A DNA stretch of 51,927 nt from an uncultured beta proteobacterium (GTDB lineage: Bacteria; Pseudomonadota; Gammaproteobacteria; Burkholderiales; Burkholderiaceae). Within the stretch, counting starts at the first letter, position 1; every line of letters starts with the position of its first letter. The DNA lies in the NCBI GenBank assembly GCA_903944725.1, contig CAJASX010000012.1:1-51927 (forward strand), written 5' to 3'. Positions 8,813 to 19,285 of this stretch are shown one piece after another. Below the pieces are notes generated by a model. That model made no database searches. It was not told the DNA's origin and saw only the letters and a list, made by a program, of their open reading frames with translations. Position numbers and translations under genes: made by a program.

Positions 8813-10144
8813 CTAAATACTGGTTTTCTTGATGCGCATTTCTGCAGCCCGCGCGTGCGCCTGTAAACCTTCACCATGCGCCAAGGTGCTAGCAATGTGA
8901 CCTAAAGTTTGCGCGCCAGCCTCGCTAACTTCAATCATGCTAGAGCGTTTAATGAAATCGTATACCCCTAAAGGCGAAGAGAATCGGGCAGTTCGGGCAG
9001 TTGGCAAAACATGGTTTGGGCCTGCACAATAATCGCCTAAAGCTTCGCTAGTGTAGTTACCCATAAAAATTGCGCCTGCATGGCGAATCATCTCGGCCCA
9101 CTGCCGTGCATCTTGTGCACAAATTTCTAAATGCTCAGGTGCAATGATATTGGCAATTTCACAAGCCTGCCGCATATCAACTACCTGAATGAACAACGCC
9201 CGCTTAGATAAAGAGGCGCGAATGACTTCTTGGCGCGGCATTTGCGGTAAGAGTTTTTGCATACTCGCATCGACTTGATCGATAAAATTGGCATCGGGGC
9301 AAACTAAGATTGATTGAGCTAATTCATCGTGTTCTGCTTGGGAAAATAAATCCATTGCGACCCAATCGGGATTGCCGGTGCCATCACAAATAATTAAAAT
9401 TTCTGAAGGGCCCGCAATCATATCGATACCAACCTTACCAAATACCCTTCGCTTAGCTGCAGCTACATAGGCGTTGCCAGGTCCGACAATTTTATCGACC
9501 GCAGGAATCGTGGTTGTGCCATAAGCTAAAGCCGCAATTGCTTGAGCACCGCCTATAGTAAAGACCTGATCAACCCCTGCTAAATAAGCTGCCGCCAAGA
9601 CTAGATCATTGCGACTTCCGTCGGGCGTAGGCACTACCATAATAACTTTAGGCACCCCCGCAACCTTGGCTGGAATGGCATTCATTAATACGGATGATGG
9701 ATAGGCCGCTTTCCCCCCTGGCACATAAATGCCAACTCGATCAAGCGGTGTTACTTTTTGTCCCAGCCGCGTGCCATCTGCTTCGGTGTATTCCCAGCTT
9801 TGACAGCCCGCATTGGTAAGCTGCTGATCATGGTAGTTTCGGATGCGCGCTGCGGCATTATTTAAGGCCTGTGACTGTTCGTTGGATAATTGAGTGTATG
9901 CATTTTTTAATTCACTAGGCAAAATTTCTAAAGCGCTAGCAGTTTGTGCCTGCAAGCGATCAAATTGACTGGTGTACCTGAGCAAAGCGTGATCGCCTTG
10001 ATTTTGGATTGCCAGAATAATCTCAGCTACCTTCAAATCAATTGCCGTATCCTCCGCAAGTGGGATAGATAGACTAGCTAACAGGGTTTGCTGAAAATTA
10101 GCCGAGCCGCTGTCGAGCCGCTGAATTTTTACATCTGTACTCAT
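8813..10144 (-). CDS. hisD: Histidinol dehydrogenase
   Basis: HisD performs the last two oxidations, L-histidinol to histidine, with NAD and zinc. The 443-residue protein shows [23 protein letters not shown] nucleotide-site sequence, [31 protein letters not shown], and [11 protein letters not shown], which holds the zinc-ligand Gln and His. The C-terminus has the [20 protein letters not shown] region. It overlaps hisG by 4 nt (ATGA). It ends 17 nt from the convergent hisC stop. Confidence 0.97.
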   Translation of the reverse strand: MSTDVKIQRLDSGSANFQQTLLASLSIPLAEDTAIDLKVAEIILAIQNQGDHALLRYTSQFDRLQAQTASALEILPSELKNAYTQLSNEQSQALNNAAARIRNYHDQQLTNAGCQSWEYTEADGTRLGQKVTPLDRVGIYVPGGKAAYPSSVLMNAIPAKVAGVPKVIMVVPTPDGSRNDLVLAAAYLAGVDQVFTIGGAQAIAALAYGTTTIPAVDKIVGPGNAYVAAAKRRVFGKVGIDMIAGPSEILIICDGTGNPDWVAMDLFSQAEHDELAQSILVCPDANFIDQVDASMQKLLPQMPRQEVIRASLSKRALFIQVVDMRQACEIANIIAPEHLEICAQDARQWAEMIRHAGAIFMGNYTSEALGDYCAGPNHVLPTARTARFSSPLGVYDFIKRSSMIEVSEAGAQTLGHIASTLAHGEGLQAHARAAEMRIKKTSI

Positions 10145-10770
10145 GGCTGCAATTGTTCTAGAAGAGGCTGTATTTGGCTGCGCTTACGTTTGTAAGAGGC
10201 CTGATTCACAATCAAGCGAGCGCTAATATCAGCAATCTGCTCAACCTCAACCAAGCCATTCGCTTTTAATGTATTACCAGTTGAAACCAAGTCAACGATG
10301 GCATCGGCCAAACCAACTAAAGGCGCTAACTCCATTGAGCCATATAACTGAATGGTATCAACATGAACCCCTTTATTGGCAAAGTGATCGCGCGCGCAGT
10401 TGACATATTTAGTAGCCACACGTAAACGTGAGCCCTGCTGAACTGCGGTAAGGTAATCAAAGTCGGCGCGAACGGCAACAGCCATGCGACATTTGGCAAT
10501 GCCTAAATCAAGCGGCACATATAAACCTTCGCTGCCTTTTTCAAGCAAGCTATCTAATCCAGCAATACCAAAATCAGCACCGCCAAATTGCACATAGGTT
10601 GGCACATCAGCAGCGCGCACAATAATGAGGCGTACATCAGCATGCGAAGTCTCAATAATGAGCTTTCGTGATTTTTCAGGATCCTCTAAGGGCCGAATTC
10701 CAACCCGACTGAGGATCGCCACTGATTCTTCGAAGATACGCCCCTTCGAGAGGGCTAGAGTCAACTTCAT
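10141..10770 (-). CDS. hisG: ATP phosphoribosyltransferase, short (HisZ-dependent) form
   Basis: HisG joins ATP and PRPP in the first, committed step. The 209-residue product is the short catalytic form, which lacks the C-terminal histidine-binding domain of enteric HisG. The family normally works in an octamer with HisZ, and no hisZ lies in this window. [15 protein letters not shown] opens the protein. The PRPP-binding loop [19 protein letters not shown] is present. It follows murA after only 7 nt, so histidine synthesis starts inside the mla-murA transcript. Confidence 0.95.
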   Translation of the reverse strand: MKLTLALSKGRIFEESVAILSRVGIRPLEDPEKSRKLIIETSHADVRLIIVRAADVPTYVQFGGADFGIAGLDSLLEKGSEGLYVPLDLGIAKCRMAVAVRADFDYLTAVQQGSRLRVATKYVNCARDHFANKGVHVDTIQLYGSMELAPLVGLADAIVDLVSTGNTLKANGLVEVEQIADISARLIVNQASYKRKRSQIQPLLEQLQP

Positions 10771-10777
10771 AAAGCAA

Positions 10778-12040
10778 TTATTTCACGCGCTGGATGTTCG
10801 CGCCTAATTGTGTCAATTTTTGCTCCATTCGGTCATAGCCACGGTCGAGATGATATATCCGCTCAACCTGGGTTTCACCTTGTGCTGCCAAGCCTGCTAT
10901 GACTAAGCTGGCTGAGGCTCGCAGGTCCGTAGCCATGACAATGGCACCTGATAGGCTTTCAACCCCTTGGGCCACGGCAGTATTGCCTTCAATCACAATA
11001 TCGGCTCCAAGGCGATTAAGTTCTTGCACATGCATAAAGCGGTTTTCAAAAATGGTTTCAGTCATGGTAGCGCTACCACTAGCAAGGGCATTTAAGACCA
11101 TAAATTGAGCCTGCATATCGGTCGGGAAGGCTGGGTATTCAGAGGTTACAAAGCTCACTGCCTTAGGGCGGCCAGCCATACTTGCCGCAATCCAATCTGG
11201 TCCCATTTCCATTTTTAAACCAGCCTCACTAAGCTTCACTAACAAGGCCTCTAAATTATCAGGACGACATTTTTGCACCAAAATATCGCCCCCAGTGGCT
11301 GCTACAGCGCATAAAAATGTACCTGCTTCGATGCGGTCTGGAAGAATGGTGTGATTTGCACCATGCAGCTGTGCAACTCCCTCGATCACTAAACGGTCTG
11401 TCTTAAGACCTGAAATCTTAGCCCCCATCTTTACTAGTAATTCGGCTAAATCACCAACCTCGGGTTCGCGTGCTGCATTTTCTAAAATTGTCGTGCCCTG
11501 CGCTAAACAGGCCGCCATTAATAAATTTTCAGTGCCAGTAACCGTAATCATGTCGGTCAAAATAGTGGTGCCTACAAGGCGTTCGGCTTCCGCCTGAATA
11601 TATCCGCCTTTAATTTTGATGCTCGCGCCCATCGCCCTTAAACCTTTAATGTGCTGATCAACCGGTCGTGCCCCAATTGCGCAACCGCCGGGCAAAGATA
11701 CTTTGGCGCTATGCATTCTGGCTAATAAAGGTCCCAAAACTAAAATAGAGGCCCGCATGGTTTTAACCATCTCATAAGTTGCTTCGGGTCGAGGAATATG
11801 GGCGGCATTCAAAATCACGTGACTACGTAGGGCGGGATCAGGAAAGTTAACGGTCACCCCCATTTGTTGCAAAATTTTGAGCATGGTGCGAACATCTTGT
11901 AAGTCGGGCACATTGTGTAACTCAATCGATTCACTGGTTAAAAGGCTGGCGCATAAAATGGGTAGCGCAGCGTTTTTTGCACCAGCGATCAAGACCTCGC
12001 CATGCAGCGGGCTACCACCTGTCATTAGTAGCTTATCCAT
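10778..12040 (-). CDS. murA: UDP-N-acetylglucosamine 1-carboxyvinyltransferase
   Basis: MurA adds enolpyruvyl from PEP to UDP-GlcNAc, the first committed step of peptidoglycan synthesis. The 420-residue protein has the Lys-Asn pair in [13 protein letters not shown] (Lys22, Asn23). The fosfomycin-target Cys120 lies in the loop [15 protein letters not shown], which argues for natural fosfomycin sensitivity of the enzyme. DPALRSHV and [14 protein letters not shown] regions are normal. It sits between the bolA-family gene and hisG, the standard order in this group. Confidence 0.97.
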   Translation of the reverse strand: MDKLLMTGGSPLHGEVLIAGAKNAALPILCASLLTSESIELHNVPDLQDVRTMLKILQQMGVTVNFPDPALRSHVILNAAHIPRPEATYEMVKTMRASILVLGPLLARMHSAKVSLPGGCAIGARPVDQHIKGLRAMGASIKIKGGYIQAEAERLVGTTILTDMITVTGTENLLMAACLAQGTTILENAAREPEVGDLAELLVKMGAKISGLKTDRLVIEGVAQLHGANHTILPDRIEAGTFLCAVAATGGDILVQKCRPDNLEALLVKLSEAGLKMEMGPDWIAASMAGRPKAVSFVTSEYPAFPTDMQAQFMVLNALASGSATMTETIFENRFMHVQELNRLGADIVIEGNTAVAQGVESLSGAIVMATDLRASASLVIAGLAAQGETQVERIYHLDRGYDRMEQKLTQLGANIQRVK

Positions 12041-12051
12041 GGCTGCGCCTT

Positions 12052-12300
12052 TTAAGACTGCTTATTTTTAAGATATTCAGTCGGCGTAAACGCTTTAATA
12101 GATAGCGCATGTACCTCGGCCTTCATCCGCTCACCCATGGCAGCATAAACCAGTTGATGCCGTTGAACTAAACGCTTACCTTCAAAATCAGGGCTTACAA
12201 TCGTGGCATAAAAATGTTGACCATCGCCCTCAACCAGCAAATGAGTACAAGCAATACTCTGTTTAATATAAGATTCAATTTGTTGTGGGGTAGGTAACAT
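12052..12300 (-). CDS. BolA family protein, IbaG/YrbA type
   Basis: An 82-residue single-domain BolA protein with [35 protein letters not shown] and the conserved His in [12 protein letters not shown]. BolA proteins pair with monothiol glutaredoxins and a [2Fe-2S] cluster. Its place between the ABC transporter and murA matches ibaG of E. coli, next to mlaB and murA. It is translated from the ATG at 12300, 20 nt after the permease. Confidence 0.88.
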   Translation of the reverse strand: MLPTPQQIESYIKQSIACTHLLVEGDGQHFYATIVSPDFEGKRLVQRHQLVYAAMGERMKAEVHALSIKAFTPTEYLKNKQS

Positions 12301-12320
12301 GAATTATTCCAATTCTTTTT

Positions 12321-13100
12321 TTAATAGCGCAATTTGAAACCGGTTTGCAATAAGCGCAGGGCAAGAGCTGAAACGGCTATAAAAAAACCAGCCACAATAA
12401 TGAGGCTGATCCATGGAGAAACATCAGACACACCAAAAAACCCAAAACGAAACCCATCAATCATATAAAAAAATGGATTGAAATGCGAGACCGTCTGCCA
12501 AACTGCTGGCAAACTATGAAGTGAATAAAAGACACCCGATAACATCGTGGCTGGCATGATCACAAAATTTTGAAAGGCAGCAAGTTGATCATATTTATCG
12601 GCCCAGATACCGGCAATTAATCCCATGCCGCCCAAAATAGCTGCGCTTAATAATGCAAATATCATAATCCATAGTGGATATTCAAAACTGGGTGGAACAA
12701 ACCACATGGTAATTAATAAAACCCCCGCCGCTACTGCGATACCGCGCACGATTGCGGCAATCACATAAGCAGCATAAAACTCAAACGAGCTTAATGGCGC
12801 TAAGAGAACAAAAATTAAATTGCCCATAATTTTTGACTGAATGAGAGATGATGAAGTATTTGCAAAAGCATTTTGTAATAAGCTCATCATCACTAAACCT
12901 GGCACTAAAAACGCAATATAGCTAATGCGCTCATAGACTAATACTTTGTCTTGTAATACCTGACCAAAGATTAAGAGGTATAAAACCGCAGTTAAAACGG
13001 GAGCGGCAACGGTCTGAAAACTCACCTTATAAAAACGTAGCACCTCTTTATACAAGAGCGTAGGAAAGCCGCTCCCGTATGCAATTGCAATCGACTTCAT
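12321..13100 (-). CDS. ABC-2 type transporter permease (YadH-like)
   Basis: A 259-residue integral membrane protein with six predicted helices and the ABC-2 signature region NFVIMPATMLSGVFYSLHSL near residues 180-200. It starts with a 4-nt overlap (ATGA) with the ATPase gene, so the two subunits are made together. The pair resembles E. coli YadG/YadH and NodI/NodJ-type exporters. The substrate is unknown. Its constant position beside mla genes in Burkholderiales suggests an envelope role, which is inference. Confidence 0.88.
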   Translation of the reverse strand: MKSIAIAYGSGFPTLLYKEVLRFYKVSFQTVAAPVLTAVLYLLIFGQVLQDKVLVYERISYIAFLVPGLVMMSLLQNAFANTSSSLIQSKIMGNLIFVLLAPLSSFEFYAAYVIAAIVRGIAVAAGVLLITMWFVPPSFEYPLWIMIFALLSAAILGGMGLIAGIWADKYDQLAAFQNFVIMPATMLSGVFYSLHSLPAVWQTVSHFNPFFYMIDGFRFGFFGVSDVSPWISLIIVAGFFIAVSALALRLLQTGFKLRY

Positions 13101-13849
13101 ACTAAATCGCGCGCCATAATGTTGACAAAAACATCTTCTAGATCAACGTCTGCACTACCACTTTTAGCTGAAACGCCATAGCGGTTAAGTAAGTTTGCGG
13201 TGGTATCTAAAGCTACAATTTGACCTTGTTTTAGCATAGCAATGCGTTGGCAAAGTGCTTCGGCCTCTTCTAGATAGTGGGTAGTTAACACAATGGTGTG
13301 ACCGTCTTGGTTAAGCCGACTGACAAATTGCCATAAAGACTGACGTAATTCAACATCAACCCCAGCAGTGGGCTCATCTAACACAATCACGGGCGGACGA
13401 TGTACTAAAGCTTGGGCGACTAAAACACGGCGCTTCATACCGCCAGAAAGTGAGCGCATATTGCTATCGGCTTTACTGGTGAGATCTAAATTGGCCATGA
13501 TTTCGTCGATCCAATCATCATTATTGCGTAGTCCAAAATAGCCCGATTGAAAACGTAACGCTTCACGCACCGAAAAAAATGGGTCAAAAACTAACTCTTG
13601 GGGCACGACCCCTAAGAGTCTACGGGCTAAACGGAAATCGGTTTGCACATTGGTACCCATTACCTTAACCGTACCAGTATCGGCTCGACATAAGCCTGCC
13701 AAAATTGAAATTAAAGTTGTTTTCCCAGCGCCATTGGGACCAAGCAAGCCAAAAAATTCGCCTTGCTCTATTTGTAGCGAAACATCGTTTAAAGCGAGCA
13801 ACTCACCATAACTTTTAGAAACCTGATTTACCCATAAAGCTGGCGTCAT
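13097..13849 (-). CDS. ABC transporter ATP-binding protein (YadG-like)
   Basis: The 250-residue nucleotide-binding subunit for the adjacent ABC-2 permease. It has Walker A GPNGAGKTT, Q-loop LLGVVPQELVFD, signature LSGGMKRRV, Walker B VIVLDEPTAGVD and the switch histidine in IVLTTHYLEEAE. The start overlaps the mlaB stop by 4 nt and the stop overlaps the permease start, so mlaB, ATPase and permease are translationally linked. Substrate unknown. Confidence 0.92.
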   Translation of the reverse strand: MTPALWVNQVSKSYGELLALNDVSLQIEQGEFFGLLGPNGAGKTTLISILAGLCRADTGTVKVMGTNVQTDFRLARRLLGVVPQELVFDPFFSVREALRFQSGYFGLRNNDDWIDEIMANLDLTSKADSNMRSLSGGMKRRVLVAQALVHRPPVIVLDEPTAGVDVELRQSLWQFVSRLNQDGHTIVLTTHYLEEAEALCQRIAMLKQGQIVALDTTANLLNRYGVSAKSGSADVDLEDVFVNIMARDLV

Positions 13850-14109
13850 GCCGGTATATCCAATAACTCGGCTACACCGTAAACCCGGGCTAAGACTGCT
13901 AATTTTGGTGGCGTATTGAGAATTAAAAAATAACCTTGCTCAGCCAAAATTTTTTTGCGCCAATTTAATAAAACTGCTAATAATGAAGAATCAAAATGAT
14001 TTAAATTTAAGCAATCGATTTCATGTAAGTTTGACCAATTGGCTAAGCCATCGGCCTCAATTTGACTGGCATTTTCAAGTGTTACAGCAGTAGGCAAAAA
14101 ATAGGGCAT
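13846..14109 (-). CDS. mlaB: STAS-domain protein MlaB
   Basis: MlaB is the cytoplasmic STAS subunit that stabilises the MlaFEDB ATPase complex. The 87-residue product has the STAS core: NWSNLHEIDCLNLNHFDSSL with the conserved Asp-Ser, then LLNWRKKILAEQG. It follows mlaC after 51 nt. Small size and sequence drift are usual for MlaB, so the call rests partly on operon position. Confidence 0.88.
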   Translation of the reverse strand: MPYFLPTAVTLENASQIEADGLANWSNLHEIDCLNLNHFDSSLLAVLLNWRKKILAEQGYFLILNTPPKLAVLARVYGVAELLDIPA

Positions 14110-14160
14110 TAAAAGTGCTTAGTTAACAAAAAAATTAAATGTCTTGCCTAGGCAATAACA

Positions 14161-14793
14161 TTAGCTGACCTTACCGGCTGCCAAGGCTTTATTACGATCT
14201 TGCAAAAATTTAATCAGGCCTTCAATGCCATTTTGGCTAATTTGATTAGTAAATTGATTGCGGTAAGCTTCAATGAGCCACACACCCATGATATTCATGT
14301 CATAAACCTTCCAACCGGTAGAAGTTTTTTCTAAGCGGTAATCTAGTGGCACTGGGTCGCCGCGCCCCAAAACGACTGTTCTTACGATAACCTCTTTATC
14401 GTCTGGAGCTGCGCGCAAAGGTTTAAATTGCACTGTTTGATCTCTTAGCTGGCTAATGGCTCCAGAATAAGTGCGCATTAATAAGGTCTTGAATTCTTGG
14501 GTCAATTGTGTTTGTTGTTCGGGGCTGGCTTTTTTCCAGTTAACCCCCATTGCCATTTCAGTAGTACGACGCATATCGGTATTGGGAACAATTTTTTTCT
14601 CAACCAATTCAACAATGCGAGGAATATTGCCCTTTTGAATTTCAGGGTCGGCCTTAACGGTTGCCATAACCTCGCTCACCACCGCTTTAATCATCCCATC
14701 GGGAGTTGTCAGATCGGGAGCTGGCCCCGTTGGGCCCTGAGCAAAAACCAGTGAACTAAGTAAACAGATACCCCAAACAAGCGATTTCAACAT
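14161..14793 (-). CDS. mlaC: Periplasmic phospholipid-binding protein MlaC
   Basis: MlaC carries phospholipid across the periplasm between the MlaA-porin complex and MlaFEDB. The 210-residue protein has a signal peptide (LKSLVWGICLLSSLVFAQG) cut near residue 18. The Tol_Tol_Ttg2 fold follows, with MAMGVNWKKASPEQQTQL and the C-terminal YRNQFTNQISQNGIEGLI region. It follows mlaA after 66 nt. Confidence 0.94.
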   Translation of the reverse strand: MLKSLVWGICLLSSLVFAQGPTGPAPDLTTPDGMIKAVVSEVMATVKADPEIQKGNIPRIVELVEKKIVPNTDMRRTTEMAMGVNWKKASPEQQTQLTQEFKTLLMRTYSGAISQLRDQTVQFKPLRAAPDDKEVIVRTVVLGRGDPVPLDYRLEKTSTGWKVYDMNIMGVWLIEAYRNQFTNQISQNGIEGLIKFLQDRNKALAAGKVS

Positions 14794-14859
14794 TTTTTAA
14801 CTTTCAATTCATTATTGTTCTTAACATAGAGTGCTAATTTTAGCCTCTCTGGGGCACTA

Positions 14860-15603
14860 TTACTCGTAGGGATTTTCATAGGGCGGCATCAAGGGCTCTT
14901 GATCGGTGGTGCGACCGTCATTTACTTGATACGCGCGACGCTGAATATAAGAATCACGCAAGAAGGTGTACTTATCAATTGCGGCACCTTGCAGTAAATC
15001 TCCCGCTTCATAATAGGTATTACGGGAATTAATCACCCGTAACGCAGTAATTGAGTTACGCAAGCCAATATCTTTAACATAAGTAAATAAATAGTCTGAT
15101 TTAATGTCGGCGACAGTACCAAACGTGTCGCGTACTGAACTTGGGCCAAAAAATGGAAGAACCACATAAGGGCCTGCTGGTACACCCCACACACCAAAGG
15201 TTTGCCCCCAATCTTCCTTATGTTTCTCAAGGCCTGCGGGGGTAGCAACATCGAGCAAGCCGCCAAGGCCAAAAATAGTATTGACCATTACCCGCATGAA
15301 GTCATTAAAAGCTAAAGCAGGTTTACCTTGTAATAGATTATTTAAGGCGGTGTAAATATCATTGTAATTACCAAAAACATTGTAAATACCATCACGCACT
15401 ATTTCGGGTAAGATAAAACGATAAACGGATGTAATTGGTTTTAGCAAATATTCGTCGAGCACTTCGTTAAAGGCAAATACTGCCCGATTCATTGGCTCCC
15501 AAGGATCGGCCTCAGATGGTTGTGTACCTGGCGGAATGGTGGCACAAGCGAATAGTAAACTAGAAAAGAGCGCTAATAAAACACGCCGTAAACTTGTTTT
15601 CAC
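14860..15603 (-). CDS. mlaA: Outer-membrane lipoprotein MlaA (VacJ)
   Basis: MlaA sits in the outer membrane and removes phospholipid from the outer leaflet. The 247-residue precursor has a lipobox (SLLFAC, Cys19) and the family hallmark DPWEPMNRAVFAFNEVLDEY. NLLQGKPALAFNDFMRVMVN, GLLDVATPAGLEKHKEDWGQ and PFFGPSSVRDT follow. In E. coli mlaA is separate; here it lies between mlaD and mlaC, as in other betaproteobacteria. It overlaps mlaD by 4 nt. Confidence 0.95.
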   Translation of the reverse strand: MKTSLRRVLLALFSSLLFACATIPPGTQPSEADPWEPMNRAVFAFNEVLDEYLLKPITSVYRFILPEIVRDGIYNVFGNYNDIYTALNNLLQGKPALAFNDFMRVMVNTIFGLGGLLDVATPAGLEKHKEDWGQTFGVWGVPAGPYVVLPFFGPSSVRDTFGTVADIKSDYLFTYVKDIGLRNSITALRVINSRNTYYEAGDLLQGAAIDKYTFLRDSYIQRRAYQVNDGRTTDQEPLMPPYENPYE

Positions 15604-16094
15604 TTACTGGCACCTGTATTGCCACCTTTTTCTTGTCCGCTATCGGCAGCTTTGTTATATAAAAATTGACTAATGAGGCTTTCAAGCACGATGGCCGATT
15701 GAGTTTGGGCAATCTTGCTACCTTGCGCTAACATTTGATCTGAGCCCCCTGCCTCAAGGCCAAGATATTGCTCGCCTAATAAGCCCGAGGTCAAAATTTT
15801 GGCCGATGAATCTTGGGGGAATTGATATTTTGTATCAATAGTAAGAAGTACAGTGGCCTGATAGGTCTTGTCATCAAAAGAAATATTGCCAACGCGCCCT
15901 ACAACCACCCCCGCACTTTTAATAGGTGCGCGCGGCTTTAAACCGCCGATATTGTCAAAGCGCGCCGTCACAGTGTATGTTGGTTGAAATGAAATGGCAT
16001 TCATATTGCCAACCTTGAGGGCCAAAAATAAAGCTGCTAAGAGCCCAATCGCTACAAACACCCCGACCCAAATATCAATTCCACTTTTTCTCAT
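15600..16094 (-). CDS. mlaD: MCE-domain protein MlaD
   Basis: MlaD is the membrane-anchored MCE protein that forms a hexameric hydrophobic pore above the MlaE permease. The 164-residue product has one N-terminal anchor (IDIWVGVFVAIGLLAALFLA) and the MCE domain: TVTARFDNIGGLKPRAPIK, GVVVGRVGNISFD, ILTSGLLGEQYLGLEAGG. The C-terminal helix (IVLESLISQFLYNKA) is the hexamer's central helix. It lies 28 nt after mlaE. Confidence 0.95.
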   Translation of the reverse strand: MRKSGIDIWVGVFVAIGLLAALFLALKVGNMNAISFQPTYTVTARFDNIGGLKPRAPIKSAGVVVGRVGNISFDDKTYQATVLLTIDTKYQFPQDSSAKILTSGLLGEQYLGLEAGGSDQMLAQGSKIAQTQSAIVLESLISQFLYNKAADSGQEKGGNTGASK

Positions 16095-16122
16095 AAGAAG
16101 CTCAGTTTATTCTTTCAGTACT

Positions 16123-16926
16123 TTAATTTGAAAACATCAATGCCGTCAGTAAAAAATCGAGTGCCAAAACCGTCAAGGAAGACAGCACCACTGTCCGAGT
16201 CGTAGCCCGCGATACCCCTTCAGGCGTTGGTTTTGCCTCATAACCTTGATACAAAGCAATAAATGTCACCGCCACCCCAAAAACAATACTTTTGATAAAA
16301 CCATTACCAATATCACTAAATAAATCGACCCCACCTTGCATTTGTGCCCAAAAGGCCCCCGTATCGACCCCAATTAGCGGTACTCCTACTAAATATCCGC
16401 CAAAAATACCGACCGCAGTAAATATCGTTGCCAAGATCGGCATTGAAATCATTCCAGCCCATAAGCGGGGCGCCATTACGCGGCGCAAGGGGTCGACTGC
16501 CATCATTTCCATCGCCGTTAATTGTTCGCCCGCTTTCATTAAACCAATTTCAGCTGTCAATGAGGTGCCAGCGCGCCCAGCAAAAAGCAGCGCTGTAATT
16601 ACTGGGCCAAGCTCGCGGGTTAAAGATAAAGCTACCAATAAACCTAGCGCTTGTTCTGATCCATAACGGTTCAAAGTGTAATAACCCTGTAGCCCCAAAA
16701 CAAACCCTACAAACAAACCTGACACAGTAATGATGACAAATGAATTATTACCAAGAAAAAGAATTTGGTCTAAAACTAAACTTGGTCGACGTACTAACGA
16801 GCCCGAGCGCCACAAAATGGCCAAAAACATTCGCGTAGCATAACCAAGGTCGGTAATATTGCTTCGTACAAAAAAACCAATGTCGCCAAAAAAGTTGAGG
16901 GTTTTATGCATTGCTAAATTAACCAT
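16123..16926 (-). CDS. mlaE: Phospholipid transporter permease MlaE
   Basis: MlaE is the ABC permease of the Mla system. The 267-residue protein starts with the interfacial helix (KTLNFFGDIGFFVRSNITDL), then five membrane helices. The family stretch ELGPVITALLFAGRAGTSLT and the EQLTAMEMMAVDPLRRVMAP coupling helix are visible. The start overlaps the mlaF stop by one base (TAATG), so translation is probably coupled. Confidence 0.95.
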   Translation of the reverse strand: MVNLAMHKTLNFFGDIGFFVRSNITDLGYATRMFLAILWRSGSLVRRPSLVLDQILFLGNNSFVIITVSGLFVGFVLGLQGYYTLNRYGSEQALGLLVALSLTRELGPVITALLFAGRAGTSLTAEIGLMKAGEQLTAMEMMAVDPLRRVMAPRLWAGMISMPILATIFTAVGIFGGYLVGVPLIGVDTGAFWAQMQGGVDLFSDIGNGFIKSIVFGVAVTFIALYQGYEAKPTPEGVSRATTRTVVLSSLTVLALDFLLTALMFSN

Positions 16927-17783
16927 TAAAGCCTCATCTCAAAATCATCTTGCAAGCTCATGCCAGGATAATGAAATGGTACAGGTCCATCGGGAGAAGC
17001 ATCCAAAAATTGACGTACAAAAGGATCAAGAGAATTGCTTAGTTCTGCTGGGGTTCCTGCGGCACCAATTCTTCCATTAGCGATGAAGTAAACATAGTCG
17101 GCAATTGCAAAGGTTTCCTCAACATCATGGGTTACCAATAAACTGGTTGATCCTAGTGCATCATTTAAATTGCGAATGAGTCGTGCGGTAATGCCCAATG
17201 AAATCGGGTCTAAGCCGGCAAAAGGTTCGTCATACATAATTAATGGTGGATCAAGCGCAATGGCGCGAGCTAAGGCAACCCGTCTTGCCATGCCTCCGGA
17301 TATTTGTGATGGCATTAAATTGCGGGCATTACGCAAGCCAACGGCATTTAATTTCATCATTACCAAGGTCTGCAATAATTCTTCACTTAAATTAGTATGT
17401 TCACGCAAAGGAAAGGCCACGTTTTCAAAGACACTAAGGTCAGTAAAAAGTGCGCCAAACTGAAAAAGCATACCCATGCGTCGGCGGGCATGCATTAACT
17501 GCGCTGCGCTTAACTTACCAATGTCATGGCCTTCAAAAACAACTTGCCCGCGCTGCGCGGTGTATTGCCCACCAATTAAACGCAAAATAGTAGTTTTGCC
17601 GCACCCAGAACCCCCCATTACGGCTACCACTTGACCACGCTTAAATTCCATATTTAAGCCAGACAAAATTTGTCGCTCGCCTGGATTATAGGAAAAATCA
17701 ACCCCCTGAATTGCGACCACTACCTCGCCAGCAAAGGGCTTGACTAAAGGTTGGACTAGGCGGGAAGAGATTACTTTACTCAT
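16926..17783 (-). CDS. mlaF: Phospholipid transporter ATP-binding protein MlaF
   Basis: MlaF powers the Mla transporter from the cytoplasm. The 285-residue protein has Walker A GGSGCGKTT (residues 57-65), signature ISGGMARRVALARA, Walker B LIMYDEPFAGLD and switch His in LVTHDVEETFA. The N-terminus is about 20 residues longer than E. coli MlaF. It begins 7 nt after the gltD stop, so the mla operon may share a transcript with gltBD. Confidence 0.95.
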   Translation of the reverse strand: MSKVISSRLVQPLVKPFAGEVVVAIQGVDFSYNPGERQILSGLNMEFKRGQVVAVMGGSGCGKTTILRLIGGQYTAQRGQVVFEGHDIGKLSAAQLMHARRRMGMLFQFGALFTDLSVFENVAFPLREHTNLSEELLQTLVMMKLNAVGLRNARNLMPSQISGGMARRVALARAIALDPPLIMYDEPFAGLDPISLGITARLIRNLNDALGSTSLLVTHDVEETFAIADYVYFIANGRIGAAGTPAELSNSLDPFVRQFLDASPDGPVPFHYPGMSLQDDFEMRL

Positions 17784-17790
17784 GCTTAGA

Positions 17791-19254
17791 TTATCTTGGT
17801 AAAACTGAAGTTCCCATTAAAAATGCATCGACTGCCTGCGCACATTGACGACCCTCGCGAATTGCCCAGACTACTAAAGACTGTCCGCGGCGCATATCTC
17901 CCGCGGCAAATACGTGAGGTACGTTGGTGTGATAAGCCCTTTGCCCCTCGACGCTAGCTTTAGCATTACCACGGGCATCTTGTTCGACTTTAAATGCAGT
18001 CAAAATTTGCTGCGCAGGAGAAACAAAGCCCATAGCCAAAAGCACTAAATCGGCCTTGATTTCAAATTCAGAATTAGGCATTTCAGCCATCTTGCCATCT
18101 TGCCATTCTAAGCGCACGCCAATTAATTTTTCTACTTTACCGTTCTTGCCTTCAAAGCGTTTAGTAGCTACCGACCAATCACGCTCGCATCCTTCTTCAT
18201 GGGAAGATGAAGTACGTAATTTAGTCGGCCAATAAGGCCAAACTAGTGACGTATTTTCACGCTCAGGTGGTTGGGGCAACAACTCAAACTGGGTAACATT
18301 TTTAGCGCCATGACGAATAGATGTGCCAACGCAATCTGAACCAGTATCGCCACCACCAATCACAACAATATGCTTATCGGTAGCGCGAATTTGATTCTGC
18401 GCATCGCCAGCGACTTCTTTATTTTGAGGAATTAAAAATTCAAGCGCATAGTGAATGCCGTCAAGCTCGCGTCCTAGTACAGGTAAATCACGGGGCTGCT
18501 CTGCTCCCCCAGAAATAATGACGGCATCAAATGCATTCAGTAATTCTGCTGGGGCTACAGTTTTACGCGAATAATTTTTAATTTTTTCATGCAGGGCTTC
18601 TTGCCCAACAAACACGCCTGTTTCAAACACAATACCTTCAGCCTGCATTTGCTCAACGCGACGATCAATTAACCATTTTTCCATTTTAAAATCGGGAATG
18701 CCATAGCGCAGTAAACCTCCGATTCGATCATTTTTCTCATATACCGTCACTTCATGCCCAACGCGTGCTAACTGTTGTGCCGCTGCCATTCCTGCGGGGC
18801 CCGAACCAACAATGGCGATTCGTTTACCCGTTTTATGTTTAGCGGGTTGCGGCTTAACCCAACCGCTTTCCCAAGCCTTATCAATAATGGCATGTTCAAT
18901 CGATTTAATGCCCACTGGGGTACGATTAATTGTTAAGGTACAAGCTGCTTCGCAAGGTGCTGGACAAATACGCCCAGTAAATTCTGGAAAATTATTGGTT
19001 GAATGCAAAACATCAATAGCGCTTTTCCAGTCACCTTGAAAAACTAAATCGTTGAAATCGGGAATGATATTGTTAACTGGACAACCATTATTACAAAATG
19101 GAATGCCGCAATCCATGCAACGAGCACCTTGCACTTGCGCCTCTGCATCTTCTAAGGCCAATACAAATTCTTTGTAATGATGAATACGTTGAGCAGGCGC
19201 CTCATAGGTTTCGTTAACCCGTTCAAATTCCATAAACCCTGTAACCTTACCCAT
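17791..19254 (-). CDS. gltD: Glutamate synthase, small subunit
   Basis: GltD is the FAD/NADPH subunit that supplies electrons to GltB. The 487-residue product has the N-terminal 4Fe-4S cysteines in [19 protein letters not shown] and a second set in [14 protein letters not shown]. The FAD-binding [20 protein letters not shown] and the NADPH-binding [18 protein letters not shown] motifs are present, as is the C-terminal [16 protein letters not shown]. It follows gltB after 31 nt. Confidence 0.97.
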   Translation of the reverse strand: MGKVTGFMEFERVNETYEAPAQRIHHYKEFVLALEDAEAQVQGARCMDCGIPFCNNGCPVNNIIPDFNDLVFQGDWKSAIDVLHSTNNFPEFTGRICPAPCEAACTLTINRTPVGIKSIEHAIIDKAWESGWVKPQPAKHKTGKRIAIVGSGPAGMAAAQQLARVGHEVTVYEKNDRIGGLLRYGIPDFKMEKWLIDRRVEQMQAEGIVFETGVFVGQEALHEKIKNYSRKTVAPAELLNAFDAVIISGGAEQPRDLPVLGRELDGIHYALEFLIPQNKEVAGDAQNQIRATDKHIVVIGGGDTGSDCVGTSIRHGAKNVTQFELLPQPPERENTSLVWPYWPTKLRTSSSHEEGCERDWSVATKRFEGKNGKVEKLIGVRLEWQDGKMAEMPNSEFEIKADLVLLAMGFVSPAQQILTAFKVEQDARGNAKASVEGQRAYHTNVPHVFAAGDMRRGQSLVVWAIREGRQCAQAVDAFLMGTSVLPR

Positions 19255-19285
19255 AAGCTGTTAATTCCTTCTTTTTCCGCAGCAC